Below are positions 16,903 through 26,187 of a DNA stretch of 62,332 nt, in pieces (the stretch's first letter is position 1; every line of letters begins with the position of its first letter). Position numbers and translations under genes: made by a program. The stretch spans positions 1 through 62,332 of the forward strand of contig CAINUX010000145.1 in the NCBI GenBank assembly GCA_903853895.1. Reading direction: 5' to 3'. A model generated the notes under the pieces. It saw only the letters and a list, made by a program, of their open reading frames with translations. It was not told the DNA's origin and searched no databases. The stretch is from an uncultured beta proteobacterium (lineage in GTDB: Bacteria; Pseudomonadota; Gammaproteobacteria; Burkholderiales; Burkholderiaceae_C).

Positions 16903-17805
16903 TCACATCCACACAGCCCTCCACAGCATGACCGGGAAGTCCCACCATCGCAGGGTCGGGCGCTGGTTCAGCGTGGCGTAGTGCAGGGCCTCGATGCGGT
17001 CCAGTATGCGCAACCCGCCCTGCACCACCAGGCGCAGCTCCCACCCCGCGCGACCCGGCACCTGGTGCACAAGGCTTGAGCCAAATCGCATGCTAGCCCT
17101 CGCCGTTTCTACACAATGCGCTATCAATTGCGTAGCGTTTTCGGTTTGGCGCTGCGCCAGGATGTCGGTCTGAGGCACGCCAAACCGGGAGCAATCGTTC
17201 TGCGGCAGGTAGTAGCGACCCCGGGGAATGTCCACGCTCAGGTCTTGCCAGAAATTGATGAGCTGCAGCGCGCTGCAGATGGCGTCGCTGCGCTCTAACG
17301 CCAATGCGTCGGTCACGCCGTAGAGGTGCAGCAGCAGGCGCCCCACCGGGTTGGCGGAGCGGCGGCAGTAGTCCAGCAGCTCGGCGTGGCTGGCGTAGCC
17401 CTCTGCAGCGGCGGACTTCTCTGTGTCCTGCACAAAGGCGTCGAGCAGGTCGTGCAGGAGTTGTGGTGGCAAGTGGTGCGTCTGTAGCGCGACCTGCAAG
17501 GGGCCGAATACCTGGGACCAGCGGGTGCTGGATGGAGAGGCGCTGTCGCCTGAGGATGGTGTTGCCACGGGCGGGATGCCGCTGGCAGCGGAGCAGGTTG
17601 CGACGAGGTCCTGACGGTAAGCCTGTAGCTCTTCAATCCGCTGCGCCGCGGTGGCGTCACCTTCATCGGCAATGTCGTCTGCCGTGCGGGCAAAGTGGTA
17701 GATGGCGGCAATGGGCGCGCGCAGGTGCGCGGGGCACAGGAAAGACGCGACCGGAAAGTTTTCGTAATGGGTGATGGGCGCGGGGCTGTCCGAGGGTGGG
17801 TGCAT
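16903..17805 (-). CDS. hpnC: Hydroxysqualene synthase (squalene synthase HpnC)
   Basis: 300 residues, converts presqualene diphosphate to hydroxysqualene. Asp-rich motifs are FARTADDIADEGDAT near residue 38 and LINFWQDLSVDIPRGRYYLP near residue 185. The N-terminus starts directly at HYENFPVASFLCPAHLR, conserved in HpnC. A dispersed repeat (17093-17136) is translated in frame near residue 230 as ATQLIAHCVETARAS. A Ser/Pro-rich insert (SAASGIPPVATPSSGDSAS) in the first third is not typical of the family. First gene of the squalene set; no squalene-hopene cyclase gene is in this window. Confidence 0.92.
   Translation of the reverse strand: MHPPSDSPAPITHYENFPVASFLCPAHLRAPIAAIYHFARTADDIADEGDATAAQRIEELQAYRQDLVATCSAASGIPPVATPSSGDSASPSSTRWSQVFGPLQVALQTHHLPPQLLHDLLDAFVQDTEKSAAAEGYASHAELLDYCRRSANPVGRLLLHLYGVTDALALERSDAICSALQLINFWQDLSVDIPRGRYYLPQNDCSRFGVPQTDILAQRQTENATQLIAHCVETARASMRFGSSLVHQVPGRAGWELRLVVQGGLRILDRIEALHYATLNQRPTLRWWDFPVMLWRAVWM
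17093..17136 (+). repeat. 44-46 bp dispersed repeat, copy 3 (inside hpnC)
   Basis: CTAGCCCTCGCCGTTTCTAC to GCTATCAATTGCGTAGC. It lies opposite to the hpnC coding strand, where it is translated as ATQLIAHCVETARAS. Confidence 0.8.
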
Positions 17806-18002
17806 GGTTGGATTTTGCCAGTAGCGTTGGGCGTCGACTGGCGATTGAGGTGCAAACGGGTCAACCCTGCGAATTGCGGGCTATTCCCCGATTGCAGCAC
17901 CCTATCGCATGTCGATGGTTCAAACGCTATGCGACTACTACAGTCGCGCCCACCAGATGGCATCTGAACCGATGTCTCCAAACCCAATCTCTGAAGGAAA
18001 CC

Positions 18003-18887
18003 ATGACCACTTCCATTTACCTGGGCAGCCCTTTGGCCGAACCACTAGCGCAACGCATCCTGCGCTTTCCCGTCGCCCGCATCGTCCTGGCCCTGGTCTT
18101 CTTTATGGTGCCTTTCCTGCTGATTCAGGCCGGTGCCACCCATTTCTTTGAAGAAAAACTGTACTCGCGACTGGGACAGTTGTTTGGGGCCTGTATGGGT
18201 TGCTTGTCCTATGCGTTCTACGTCATCAAGATCGAAAAACGTGCGGTGTCCGAGCTGGCGTTTGCAGGTGCCTTGCAGGAGTACAGCGCAGGTTTTGTGC
18301 TGGGTGGATTCATGGTGTGCACCTCCGTGGCCGGTATTGCGGCGTTGGGGGGCTTGCGCACGCTGGTTGTTGCGCCCAGCGTTGGCATCATATTCCTGCC
18401 GTTACTCATGCACGCCACGGTGGGGCTGATCGAGGAAATGATGCTTCGCGGCATTTTCTTCCGGGTCGTGCAGGAATTCTTGGGCAGTTGGCTGGCGCTG
18501 CTGGCCTCGGGTCTGCTGTTTGGCGCGATGCACCTAATCAACGACAACATCTCGGTACTGGCCATTGCCAATATCGCCGTAGCGGGGGTGTTTTTTGCAT
18601 CTGCCTTTTTGCTGACGGGGCGCCTGTGGCTGTGTGCCGCCCTGCATGCAGGCTGGAACTTCTTTCAGGATGGCATTTTCTCATTGGCGGTGTCCGGCCA
18701 TGAGGTGAAGGTGGGTTTGTTGGTGACCGAACTCAGTGGGCCCGATTGGTTGACCGGTGGGGCTTTCGGCATTGAAGGCTCGGCCGTTGATCTGGTGTTG
18801 GTGGCGTTGGCCAGTGGCGTCATGGGGCTGTTGGCTTGGCGCCAGCGCCGCATCGTACAGCCTGCCTGGAAGCGCAATACGTGGTGA
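18003..18887 (+). CDS. CPBP-family intramembrane metalloprotease
   Basis: 294 residues with about eight membrane segments. The Abi/CPBP catalytic motifs are in order: EEMMLRG (EExxxR) near residue 144, FGAMHL (FxxxH) near 173, and HAGWNFF (HxxxN) near 217. Members are Rce1-like glutamic/metal proteases; physiological substrates in bacteria are mostly unknown. The start at 18003 (GGAAACC before ATG) is chosen because the frame upstream lacks membrane character. Single gene, divergent from hpnC, upstream of the toxin-antitoxin pair on the same strand. Confidence 0.9.
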   Translation: MTTSIYLGSPLAEPLAQRILRFPVARIVLALVFFMVPFLLIQAGATHFFEEKLYSRLGQLFGACMGCLSYAFYVIKIEKRAVSELAFAGALQEYSAGFVLGGFMVCTSVAGIAALGGLRTLVVAPSVGIIFLPLLMHATVGLIEEMMLRGIFFRVVQEFLGSWLALLASGLLFGAMHLINDNISVLAIANIAVAGVFFASAFLLTGRLWLCAALHAGWNFFQDGIFSLAVSGHEVKVGLLVTELSGPDWLTGGAFGIEGSAVDLVLVALASGVMGLLAWRQRRIVQPAWKRNTW

Positions 18888-18927
18888 GGACGCGCCATTG
18901 TGCTACGTGCCGCAATTATTTAAAAAT

Positions 18928-18957
18928 AGTGCACACTGAGTGTAAATAGTGTACACT
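18928..18957. promoter_or_regulatory. Tandem operator-like palindromes before vapB
   Basis: AGTGCACACT (18928-18937) and AGTGTACACT (18948-18957), the second a perfect palindrome, with start points exactly 20 bp apart, two helical turns. They lie just upstream of the antitoxin start, where a ribbon-helix-helix antitoxin would autorepress. Upstream TTATTTAAAAATAG is AT-rich and may hold the promoter. Confidence 0.6.
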
Positions 18958-18966
18958 AAAAACACC

Positions 18967-19194
18967 ATGCTTCGCAATATCACACTCTCTGCAGATGAAC
19001 AGCTGATTGCCCGCGCGCGCGACAAAGCCGGTGCGGCGCAATCGACGTTGAACGTTGAATTCCGCAAGTGGCTGGAAAGCTATGCCGCGTCTCAAGATGA
19101 CGCTGCCGTCACCAAATTTCGGGATGTCATGCGGCAACTCGGTGGAGTGGACGCCGGACGGCACTTCACCCGCGACGAGATGAACGAACGCTAG
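18967..19194 (+). CDS. Antitoxin, ribbon-helix-helix type (VapB-like)
   Basis: 75 residues. The N-terminus MLRNITLSADEQLIARARDK fits a ribbon-helix-helix DNA-binding fold and the C-terminal part (VMRQLGGVDAGRHFTRDEMN) would wrap the toxin. It precedes a PIN-domain gene by 17 bp, which supports the call. ATG 18967 is preferred over GTG 18949 because the latter lies inside the operator repeat. Confidence 0.75.
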   Translation: MLRNITLSADEQLIARARDKAGAAQSTLNVEFRKWLESYAASQDDAAVTKFRDVMRQLGGVDAGRHFTRDEMNER

Positions 19195-19211
19195 CAAGAA
19201 CGCGCGTTGAC

Positions 19212-19670
19212 ATGACCGGCCAAACCAACCCTGTGTTCTTTCTGGACACCAATATCTTTGTCTACGCGCTGCTGGCCAGTGAGCCGCTTAAAAAGCAACG
19301 TGCCTTGCAACTGTTGGAGCAGGCCCTGGCCACCCACCTGGGCTGTACCAGTTACCAGGTGATTCAAGAGTTTGCCAATGTTGCCACCCGAAAGTTTGCA
19401 CAACGCTTTAGCAGTGAGCAATGCAAACAGTTCATCGACGCCGCCATGCAGCCGCTGAATCGCGTGGCCTCAAGCCCCGGGCTGCTGAATGCGGCGTTGG
19501 ATCTGCAGGCTGAGACGCGTTACAGCTTGTATGACTGCCTGGTTATTGCTGCGGCACTGCAAGCGGGTGCAGAGGTGCTTTACACGGAAGACCTGCAACA
19601 CAACCAGTTGGTGGGCGGCACGTTGCGGGTGGTGAATCCGTTCTTGATGGTGGCGAATGAACGATTGTGA
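19212..19670 (+). CDS. PIN-domain ribonuclease toxin (VapC-like)
   Basis: 152 residues. PIN-domain acidic residues appear in FFLDTNIFVYALLAS, in VIQEFANVATRK, in RYSLYDCLVIAAALQ and in LYTEDLQHNQ, giving the Mg2+-binding cluster of an RNase. Family members cleave tRNA or rRNA; the target here is unknown. It is encoded directly after the antitoxin gene. Codon use looks like its neighbours, so no sign of recent arrival. Confidence 0.85.
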   Translation: MTGQTNPVFFLDTNIFVYALLASEPLKKQRALQLLEQALATHLGCTSYQVIQEFANVATRKFAQRFSSEQCKQFIDAAMQPLNRVASSPGLLNAALDLQAETRYSLYDCLVIAAALQAGAEVLYTEDLQHNQLVGGTLRVVNPFLMVANERL

Positions 19671-19705
19671 CGCTGGCCGAGGCATTTTTTTGCCCTCGAT
19701 AGGGT

Positions 19706-21001
19706 TCAGATTTCTTTCGTACTCTTCCTGAACGGGCTTCGCCCCTCCAAGTTGTCCAGATAACCAGCGATCCCTTCCCCCTCACGCTCTAGAAACCGCG
19801 CCACCGCATCGGCAAATGCCGGGTGCGCGAGCCAGTGGGCACTCGTGGTCTTGATGGGTAGCAGTGCGCGGGCCATCTTGTGCTCGCCCTGGGCCCCACC
19901 CTCAAAGCGCTGGTAGCCGTGTTCTATGCACCACTGCAGGGGCTGGTAGTAGCAGGCCTCAAAGTGCAGGCAGTCCACTCGCTCCAGTGCGCCCCAGTAG
20001 CGGCCGTAGGCTACTTTTGATGATGGGAGACTGGGCGGCACCGTGCTTTGCTCCGTGTCCCCCGCCCGCTGTGCGGGCTCCTCCTTGACCTGCGCAAAGC
20101 ACGGTGCCACCCAGTCTCCTGCGGCGTTCTGGTGTGTAGCCCTTGTGGAATAGGCGTCTAGCGCTATCAAACTGGTAGCAATGGCTTGACCCTCGCGCTC
20201 GGCGACGAAGAGCAGCCAGTGGTCGGGCATGGTGTCGGCCATACGCTGGAAGAAGTCGCGGTTCAGATAGGGCGCGTTGCCGTGTTCCAGGTAGGTACGC
20301 TCGTAGCAGCGGTAGAAGAAGTCCCAGTCTGTCTGGGTGATGTCGGGCCCCAAGGACCAGCGGAAGGTCACTCCGGCGTCGGTGACTTTGCGGCGTTCCT
20401 GGCGGATTTTCTTGCGCTTTTCCTGGGACAGGGACATCAGAAAGGCGTCGAAGTCGCTGTAGCCAGGATCAGTATTTGTCCAGTGGAACTGCACGGTGTG
20501 GCGCAGCATGAGGCCGGCGTGCGCGCAGGCGGTGGCGTCAGCGTCATCCACAAACAGAAGATGCAGAGACGACATGCCGCTCTGCTCACACCACTGCAGA
20601 ACCGCCTGTAGCAGAGCGGCACGTGCCTCGGGCGTGCGGGCCATCAGCCGGGCTCCGGGCACGGGCGTGAACGGGACGGCGCCAACGGCCTTGGGGTAGT
20701 AGGGCAGGCCGTGCTGGGCGTAGGCGTTGGCCCAGGCCCAGTCGAACACGTATTCACCGTAGGAGTGGGCTTTTTCGTAGATGGCGCAGCCGGCTACCAG
20801 TGCATCACCTTGGTACAGCGTGAAGAAGTGCGGTTTCCAACCAGTCTTCGCATTGGCGCTACCACTGCTGTGTAGCGCGGCCAGGTAGGCGTGGCGCATG
20901 AAGGGGCTGGGGTTGGATTGGGTTTGCAGCAGGGCGTCCCATGCGGCGGCATCGACCTCCTGCGGTGAGGTTTTCACCCGAATGACATAATCCTCAGCCA
21001 T
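19706..21001 (-). CDS. GNAT-family N-acyltransferase (peptidogalycan-type, COG3146)
   Basis: 431 residues, longer than the roughly 385 I expect for this family. Conserved blocks include SPFMRHAYLAALHSSGS, SYGEYVFDWAWANAY, LPYYPKAVGAVPFTPV, and the C-terminal HFEACYYQPLQWCIE and GGAQGEHKMARALLP. The extra length is explained by two repeats translated in frame around residues 275-325: the dispersed repeat (SLIALDAYSTRATH) and, right after it, the large palindromic element (PCFAQVKEEPAQRAGD...). Start at ATG 21001 gives MAEDYVIRVK. Substrate unknown; possibly an acyltransferase acting on a cell-envelope or lipid amine. Confidence 0.85.
   Translation of the reverse strand: MAEDYVIRVKTSPQEVDAAAWDALLQTQSNPSPFMRHAYLAALHSSGSANAKTGWKPHFFTLYQGDALVAGCAIYEKAHSYGEYVFDWAWANAYAQHGLPYYPKAVGAVPFTPVPGARLMARTPEARAALLQAVLQWCEQSGMSSLHLLFVDDADATACAHAGLMLRHTVQFHWTNTDPGYSDFDAFLMSLSQEKRKKIRQERRKVTDAGVTFRWSLGPDITQTDWDFFYRCYERTYLEHGNAPYLNRDFFQRMADTMPDHWLLFVAEREGQAIATSLIALDAYSTRATHQNAAGDWVAPCFAQVKEEPAQRAGDTEQSTVPPSLPSSKVAYGRYWGALERVDCLHFEACYYQPLQWCIEHGYQRFEGGAQGEHKMARALLPIKTTSAHWLAHPAFADAVARFLEREGEGIAGYLDNLEGRSPFRKSTKEI
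20026..20119. repeat. Large palindromic element, copy 2 (inside acyltransferase gene)
   Basis: Arms of 26 nt (20026-20051 and 20094-20119) are complementary with one mismatch, e.g. GGCACCGTGCTTTGC against GCAAAGCACGGTGCC. The core TCCGTGTCCCCCGCCCGCTG, GCGGGCTCCTCCTTGACC matches copy 1. It has no stop in the acyltransferase frame and is translated. Confidence 0.82.
20136..20180 (+). repeat. 44-46 bp dispersed repeat, copy 4 (inside acyltransferase gene)
   Basis: GTAGCCCTTGTGGAATAGG to GCTATCAAACTGGTAGCA, 16 bp from the large palindromic element. Opposite to the coding strand; translated as AIATSLIALDAYSTRA. Confidence 0.82.
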
Positions 21002-21063
21002 GGCGCACCCCGTGCGCAAGCTCCGCCCCCGAGGGGCTGCGATTAACGAAAAATTCCTGGTTC

Positions 21064-23086
<2,023 letters not shown>

Positions 23087-23106
23087 TCAATAGAGGTGCT
23101 GGCGTT

Positions 23107-23502
23107 TCAGAGGCGGTGGTAAAGCGCCGCGGCCCAGATACCCAGACACAGCAGCAGGCTCAGCAGCACGGCCGCGCTGCCCATATCCTTGGCGCGCTTG
23201 GACAAGTCATGCCACTCGGGGCCAATACGGTCTATGGCAGTTTCCACCGCCGTGTTGAGCAATTCCACCACCATCACGAAGACCACGCTGGCCGCCAGCA
23301 GGGCAGTTTCCACCCAGTTACGACCCAGCCAGAGTGAGGTTGGCAAAAGGACCAGCGCGGCCAGTGCCTCCTGGCGAAAGGCGGTTTCTCCCCAGCCAGC
23401 GCGCAGTCCTGCCAGTGAGTAGCCCGTGGCGTGCCAGACACGACTGAGGCCCTTGCGGTCCTTTTGGGGATTGGCCGAGACGGTTTGAACAGGAATGGTC
23501 AC
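23107..23502 (-). CDS. dgkA: Diacylglycerol kinase
   Basis: 131-residue membrane enzyme phosphorylating diacylglycerol to phosphatidate. Three transmembrane segments; the catalytic region is FVMVVELLNTAVETAIDRIG (Glu and Asn conserved), with the N-terminal GLRAGWGETAFRQEA. Convergent with glnB and 12 bp downstream of the RDD gene. Confidence 0.93.
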   Translation of the reverse strand: MTIPVQTVSANPQKDRKGLSRVWHATGYSLAGLRAGWGETAFRQEALAALVLLPTSLWLGRNWVETALLAASVVFVMVVELLNTAVETAIDRIGPEWHDLSKRAKDMGSAAVLLSLLLCLGIWAAALYHRL

Positions 23503-23514
23503 GGGCGCGGCATC

Positions 23515-24009
23515 CTATCGACTCAGGGGTTGCGAGCTTATCAGGCGGGTTCCTGCCCAAGCATCGTGCCAGAATTGGCTCTGCGGGTGGAAGCGGCTGA
23601 GCAGCGCCCAGACGACGACCCAGCCGATGATGATCACGGCTGACTCGCCTCCGCTGAGCTGAAAGGGCGACAAGCCCATCAAGGGCGGCAGAAACCATAA
23701 CCAGCTCAAGGCATAGCGGCCGAGTGCGCGCATTTGCGTGATCGCCTTTCCCTGGCGGTCGACGATGCGTATGTGCCAGGTTTTCATGGCCAGTGTTTGC
23801 CCCTTGGCCCAGAACCACACAAAGTAGATGCCAAAAATCACAAAGATAAAGGCTTGCAGCGCGTTGCGGTGGTCCATTGCATTGCGAGACTGGCTCAGCG
23901 TGCTGAACAAGTAGCCGGCCAGAAAGACGACGCCAAACAGCAGCATGCCTTCGTAGAGCCAGCAGGCCATGCGGCGCCATAAGCCGGGGGTTTTCATTTC
24001 GATTTGCAT
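23515..24009 (-). CDS. RDD-family membrane protein
   Basis: About 164 residues from the ATG at 24009 (MQIEMKTPGLWRRMACWLYEG). It has the RDD pattern RRMACWLYEGMLLFGVVFLAG (first membrane segment with charged start), then further segments FIFVIFGIYFVWFWAKGQTL and LSWLWFLPPLMGL, and the block MKTWHIRIVDRQGKAIT. Function of the family is poorly known, with membrane transport suggested. Same strand as dgkA and probably co-transcribed with it. Confidence 0.85.
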   Translation of the reverse strand: MQIEMKTPGLWRRMACWLYEGMLLFGVVFLAGYLFSTLSQSRNAMDHRNALQAFIFVIFGIYFVWFWAKGQTLAMKTWHIRIVDRQGKAITQMRALGRYALSWLWFLPPLMGLSPFQLSGGESAVIIIGWVVVWALLSRFHPQSQFWHDAWAGTRLISSQPLSR

Positions 24010-24092
24010 CTTTGCGGGGCCAGAATGGTCCGGCATTGTAGGCGCTGCGCGCGGTAGGCACACCTATGCCGCGTGCAATTCAACGCTGTCGT

Positions 24093-24896
24093 TCAGTTGA
24101 TCGTCAAACGCTTGTCAGGGGCCACGTATTCTGATGCCGGATCGGGGCCTGCGGCGGGTTCCGCCGTAGGCACTGCTATGGATTCATGCGGGATAGCCGG
24201 CGTTGGAAGAAGTGTTTTGGGGTTGAGGTTGGGTCTGGCGACTGCCGTCGCAGCTTCGTCGTTAGCAGGTGTACGCCGGGTAACCGGAACCGGAGTCAGT
24301 TTGTCTGGGCTTGATGGCACCACCGCCACGGCCGCGCCAACCGGCTTCACAGGCCCGGCTTTGGCAAAGTCCTTTCTTTCCTGGGCGCTAAGACCCTGGT
24401 ATGCCTCCCAGTCGGCTGTGCGCTCGGTCGGAGCCAGCTTTTTGGTTTCCGCGAAGTTCAGGCGAGCACGTTCACGCGCAGCCGGAGTGAGAGTGGCCCA
24501 TTCACCCATTCGCTCCTGCATTCTTTGCTGCGCGGCCGTGCTTCGCGTCGCATAGTTCAATGTGATGGCAATCCACTTGCTCTTGCTGGTTCCGTCCATC
24601 GAATTCCAGATCGACATCAGCGGTTTCAGGATGAGTTGCTGGGCAGGGGTTAAATCCTGCCACTTCGGCCCTGATGTCGGCACCGCAGACGCCAGTACCG
24701 GTGCAGATGCGTTTTTCGTCGGTGGTTTGGTCCCGCCGGATTGATCAGCTGCTTGCTGTGTACAGGCGATGGATAACAGCGTGGCTGCCAAGCACATCGA
24801 AACTTGTGCCAGCACAGGCCGCGGCACGCTGGAGCTGAGAAGCACTCGGCGGTCGCGCAATGGATCAACGAAAGGCATGGATTCCAAGCTCTGCAC
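24093..24896 (-). CDS. DUF3106-domain protein, probable lipoprotein
   Basis: Up to 267 residues. The DUF3106 region is WQDLTPAQQLILKPLMSIWN to LSAQERKDFAK, a helical block with repeated L-T/S-P-A-x-R patterns (EWATLTPAARERARLNFAE). N-terminal hydrophobic segment ends LLSIAC, a lipobox, so a lipoprotein is likely. The start is either GTG 24896 overlapping the stop of the DUF3619 gene as TAGTG, or ATG 24878. Third gene of the sigma factor operon. Function unknown; resemblance to metal- or stress-sensing CpxP-like helical proteins is only superficial. Confidence 0.8.
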   Translation of the reverse strand: MQSLESMPFVDPLRDRRVLLSSSVPRPVLAQVSMCLAATLLSIACTQQAADQSGGTKPPTKNASAPVLASAVPTSGPKWQDLTPAQQLILKPLMSIWNSMDGTSKSKWIAITLNYATRSTAAQQRMQERMGEWATLTPAARERARLNFAETKKLAPTERTADWEAYQGLSAQERKDFAKAGPVKPVGAAVAVVPSSPDKLTPVPVTRRTPANDEAATAVARPNLNPKTLLPTPAIPHESIAVPTAEPAAGPDPASEYVAPDKRLTIN

Positions 24897-25327
24897 TAGT
24901 CGCGGCGATTGGCATTCAGGTAGTGCAGAAAGCCAGGATCGGTATAGGCTGCAGGCGGTAACTCGTCTGCCAACAGTTCAATATCTATTTCTGCAATCTC
25001 GTCGACACGGCGCTGTTCCTGTACCACAGCAATGGCAAGCAAACCAACAACCAGAGCTACCAACGGAATAAACGAACCCAAACGGGTCCAAAGACCATTG
25101 TCGGAACCGCCCATATTCAGGGTCCCGGCTCCTCCGTTCATGTTGATGTCCGAAGCTGTCTGCAGTTTGACGACTTTGCGCATCGCCAGCGCCTGCATGC
25201 GTGCCGCCTTCAGACGCTCGGAAATATCGTTTGGCAGGTTTTGTGTCGAATCCGTCAGGCGCGAGGCGATGTTGTGCCCCAACCGATCTTGGTAGCTTTC
25301 GTTAAGAGTCGAGTCAAATGTTTTCAT
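24896..25327 (-). CDS. DUF3619 family protein, single-pass membrane protein
   Basis: 143 residues from ATG 25327. The N-terminal cytosolic part (ESYQDRLGHNIASRLTDSTQ, ISERLKAARMQALAM) is followed by one membrane span (GSFIPLVALVVGLLAIAVV) and a short acidic periplasmic tail (IAEIDIELLADELPPAAY). Its start codon overlaps the sigma factor stop by four bases (ATGA), indicating coupling. Topology and position are those of an anti-sigma factor, although no zinc motif is seen; that role is inference. Confidence 0.82.
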   Translation of the reverse strand: MKTFDSTLNESYQDRLGHNIASRLTDSTQNLPNDISERLKAARMQALAMRKVVKLQTASDINMNGGAGTLNMGGSDNGLWTRLGSFIPLVALVVGLLAIAVVQEQRRVDEIAEIDIELLADELPPAAYTDPGFLHYLNANRRD

Positions 25328-25890
25328 ATTCGTATTCCTTTTGCATTCAAGGCCTTTGCCAAGGCTTGAACTGCCCTTGAACAGTGCGTTTTGACGCTGC
25401 CTTGTGAGCAACCCATCGCCGCAGCCGTTTCAGCTACATCCATCTCTTCCCAATAACGCATCAAAAAGGCTTCCCGTTGACGCGCCGGCAGTTGCTGAAC
25501 CTCAATTTCTATCTCATGCAAAGTTTGTGCCCGCTCAGTCTGAGTCTCCGCACTCTCGTTTTGTTCCCCATTGCTTGCTGCGTGTAGCGTTTCCAGCAAA
25601 TCAAAACCCTCGTCTTCACCTGGCGACTCAAAGTCGCTCATGGTCGAAAACAACGCCTTTTGGGTCTTTTGGCGGCGAAACCAGTCGAGTGTGCAATTGG
25701 AGAGGATGCGTTGGAACAGCATGGGCAGTTCTTCAACTGGCTTGTGTCCGTAGTGCTCTGCCAGTTTCATCATGCTTTCCTGAACGATGTCCAGCGCAGA
25801 CTCGTCATTCCGGACGTGGTACACGGATCGTTTGAAGGCGCGCTTTTCCACGCTTTTCAAAAAATCCGATAGTTCGCGTTCAGAAGCCAA
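25324..25890 (-). CDS. ECF-type RNA polymerase sigma factor
   Basis: 188 residues. Region 2 covers ESALDIVQESMMKLAEHYGH and LFQRILSNCTLDWFRRQKTQ; region 4 covers LPARQREAFLMRYWEEMDVAETAAAMGCSQGSVKTHCSRAVQALAKAL with a clear helix-turn-helix. A 45-residue acidic linker between the regions is rather long. It is first in the operon sigma-DUF3619-DUF3106, an arrangement common in Burkholderiales. Target promoters unknown. Confidence 0.93.
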   Translation of the reverse strand: MASERELSDFLKSVEKRAFKRSVYHVRNDESALDIVQESMMKLAEHYGHKPVEELPMLFQRILSNCTLDWFRRQKTQKALFSTMSDFESPGEDEGFDLLETLHAASNGEQNESAETQTERAQTLHEIEIEVQQLPARQREAFLMRYWEEMDVAETAAAMGCSQGSVKTHCSRAVQALAKALNAKGIRI

Positions 25891-26187
25891 GAGTTACGAG
25901 CCGAAGAAATGGGTAGGATAGAACGGATACCAAAGCCCAGCAACCCCGCAATTTCTTGCTACTGGGGCGCGAATTATCGCATTCACGTCGCAACATTCTT
26001 TGCGGCGTCACAAAATTCCATCGAGTCGGTGCGATAATGCGTGTTGCATTCAAAGGCAAACGGGTTTTGGTTCGGCGCAGCATTCAATGCGTCCATGGCC
26101 TTAGTCCTAAGTCCCGACGCGACTCCACAAGGGTCTTGCGAAGGGGCACCCAAGGTTTTTCGTTAGAGAAATTCACAAAGGTTCATC
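25891..26187. other. Divergent intergenic region, sigma factor / ilvB
   Basis: 297 bp with both promoters presumably inside. A small plus-strand frame starts at ATG 26037, is rich in Val/Leu/Ile at first (MRVAFKGKRVLVRRSIQCVH) and runs 20 bases into ilvB; it could be a leader but has no clear terminator partner. ilvB itself has AAAGGTTCATC before its ATG. Confidence 0.4.
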
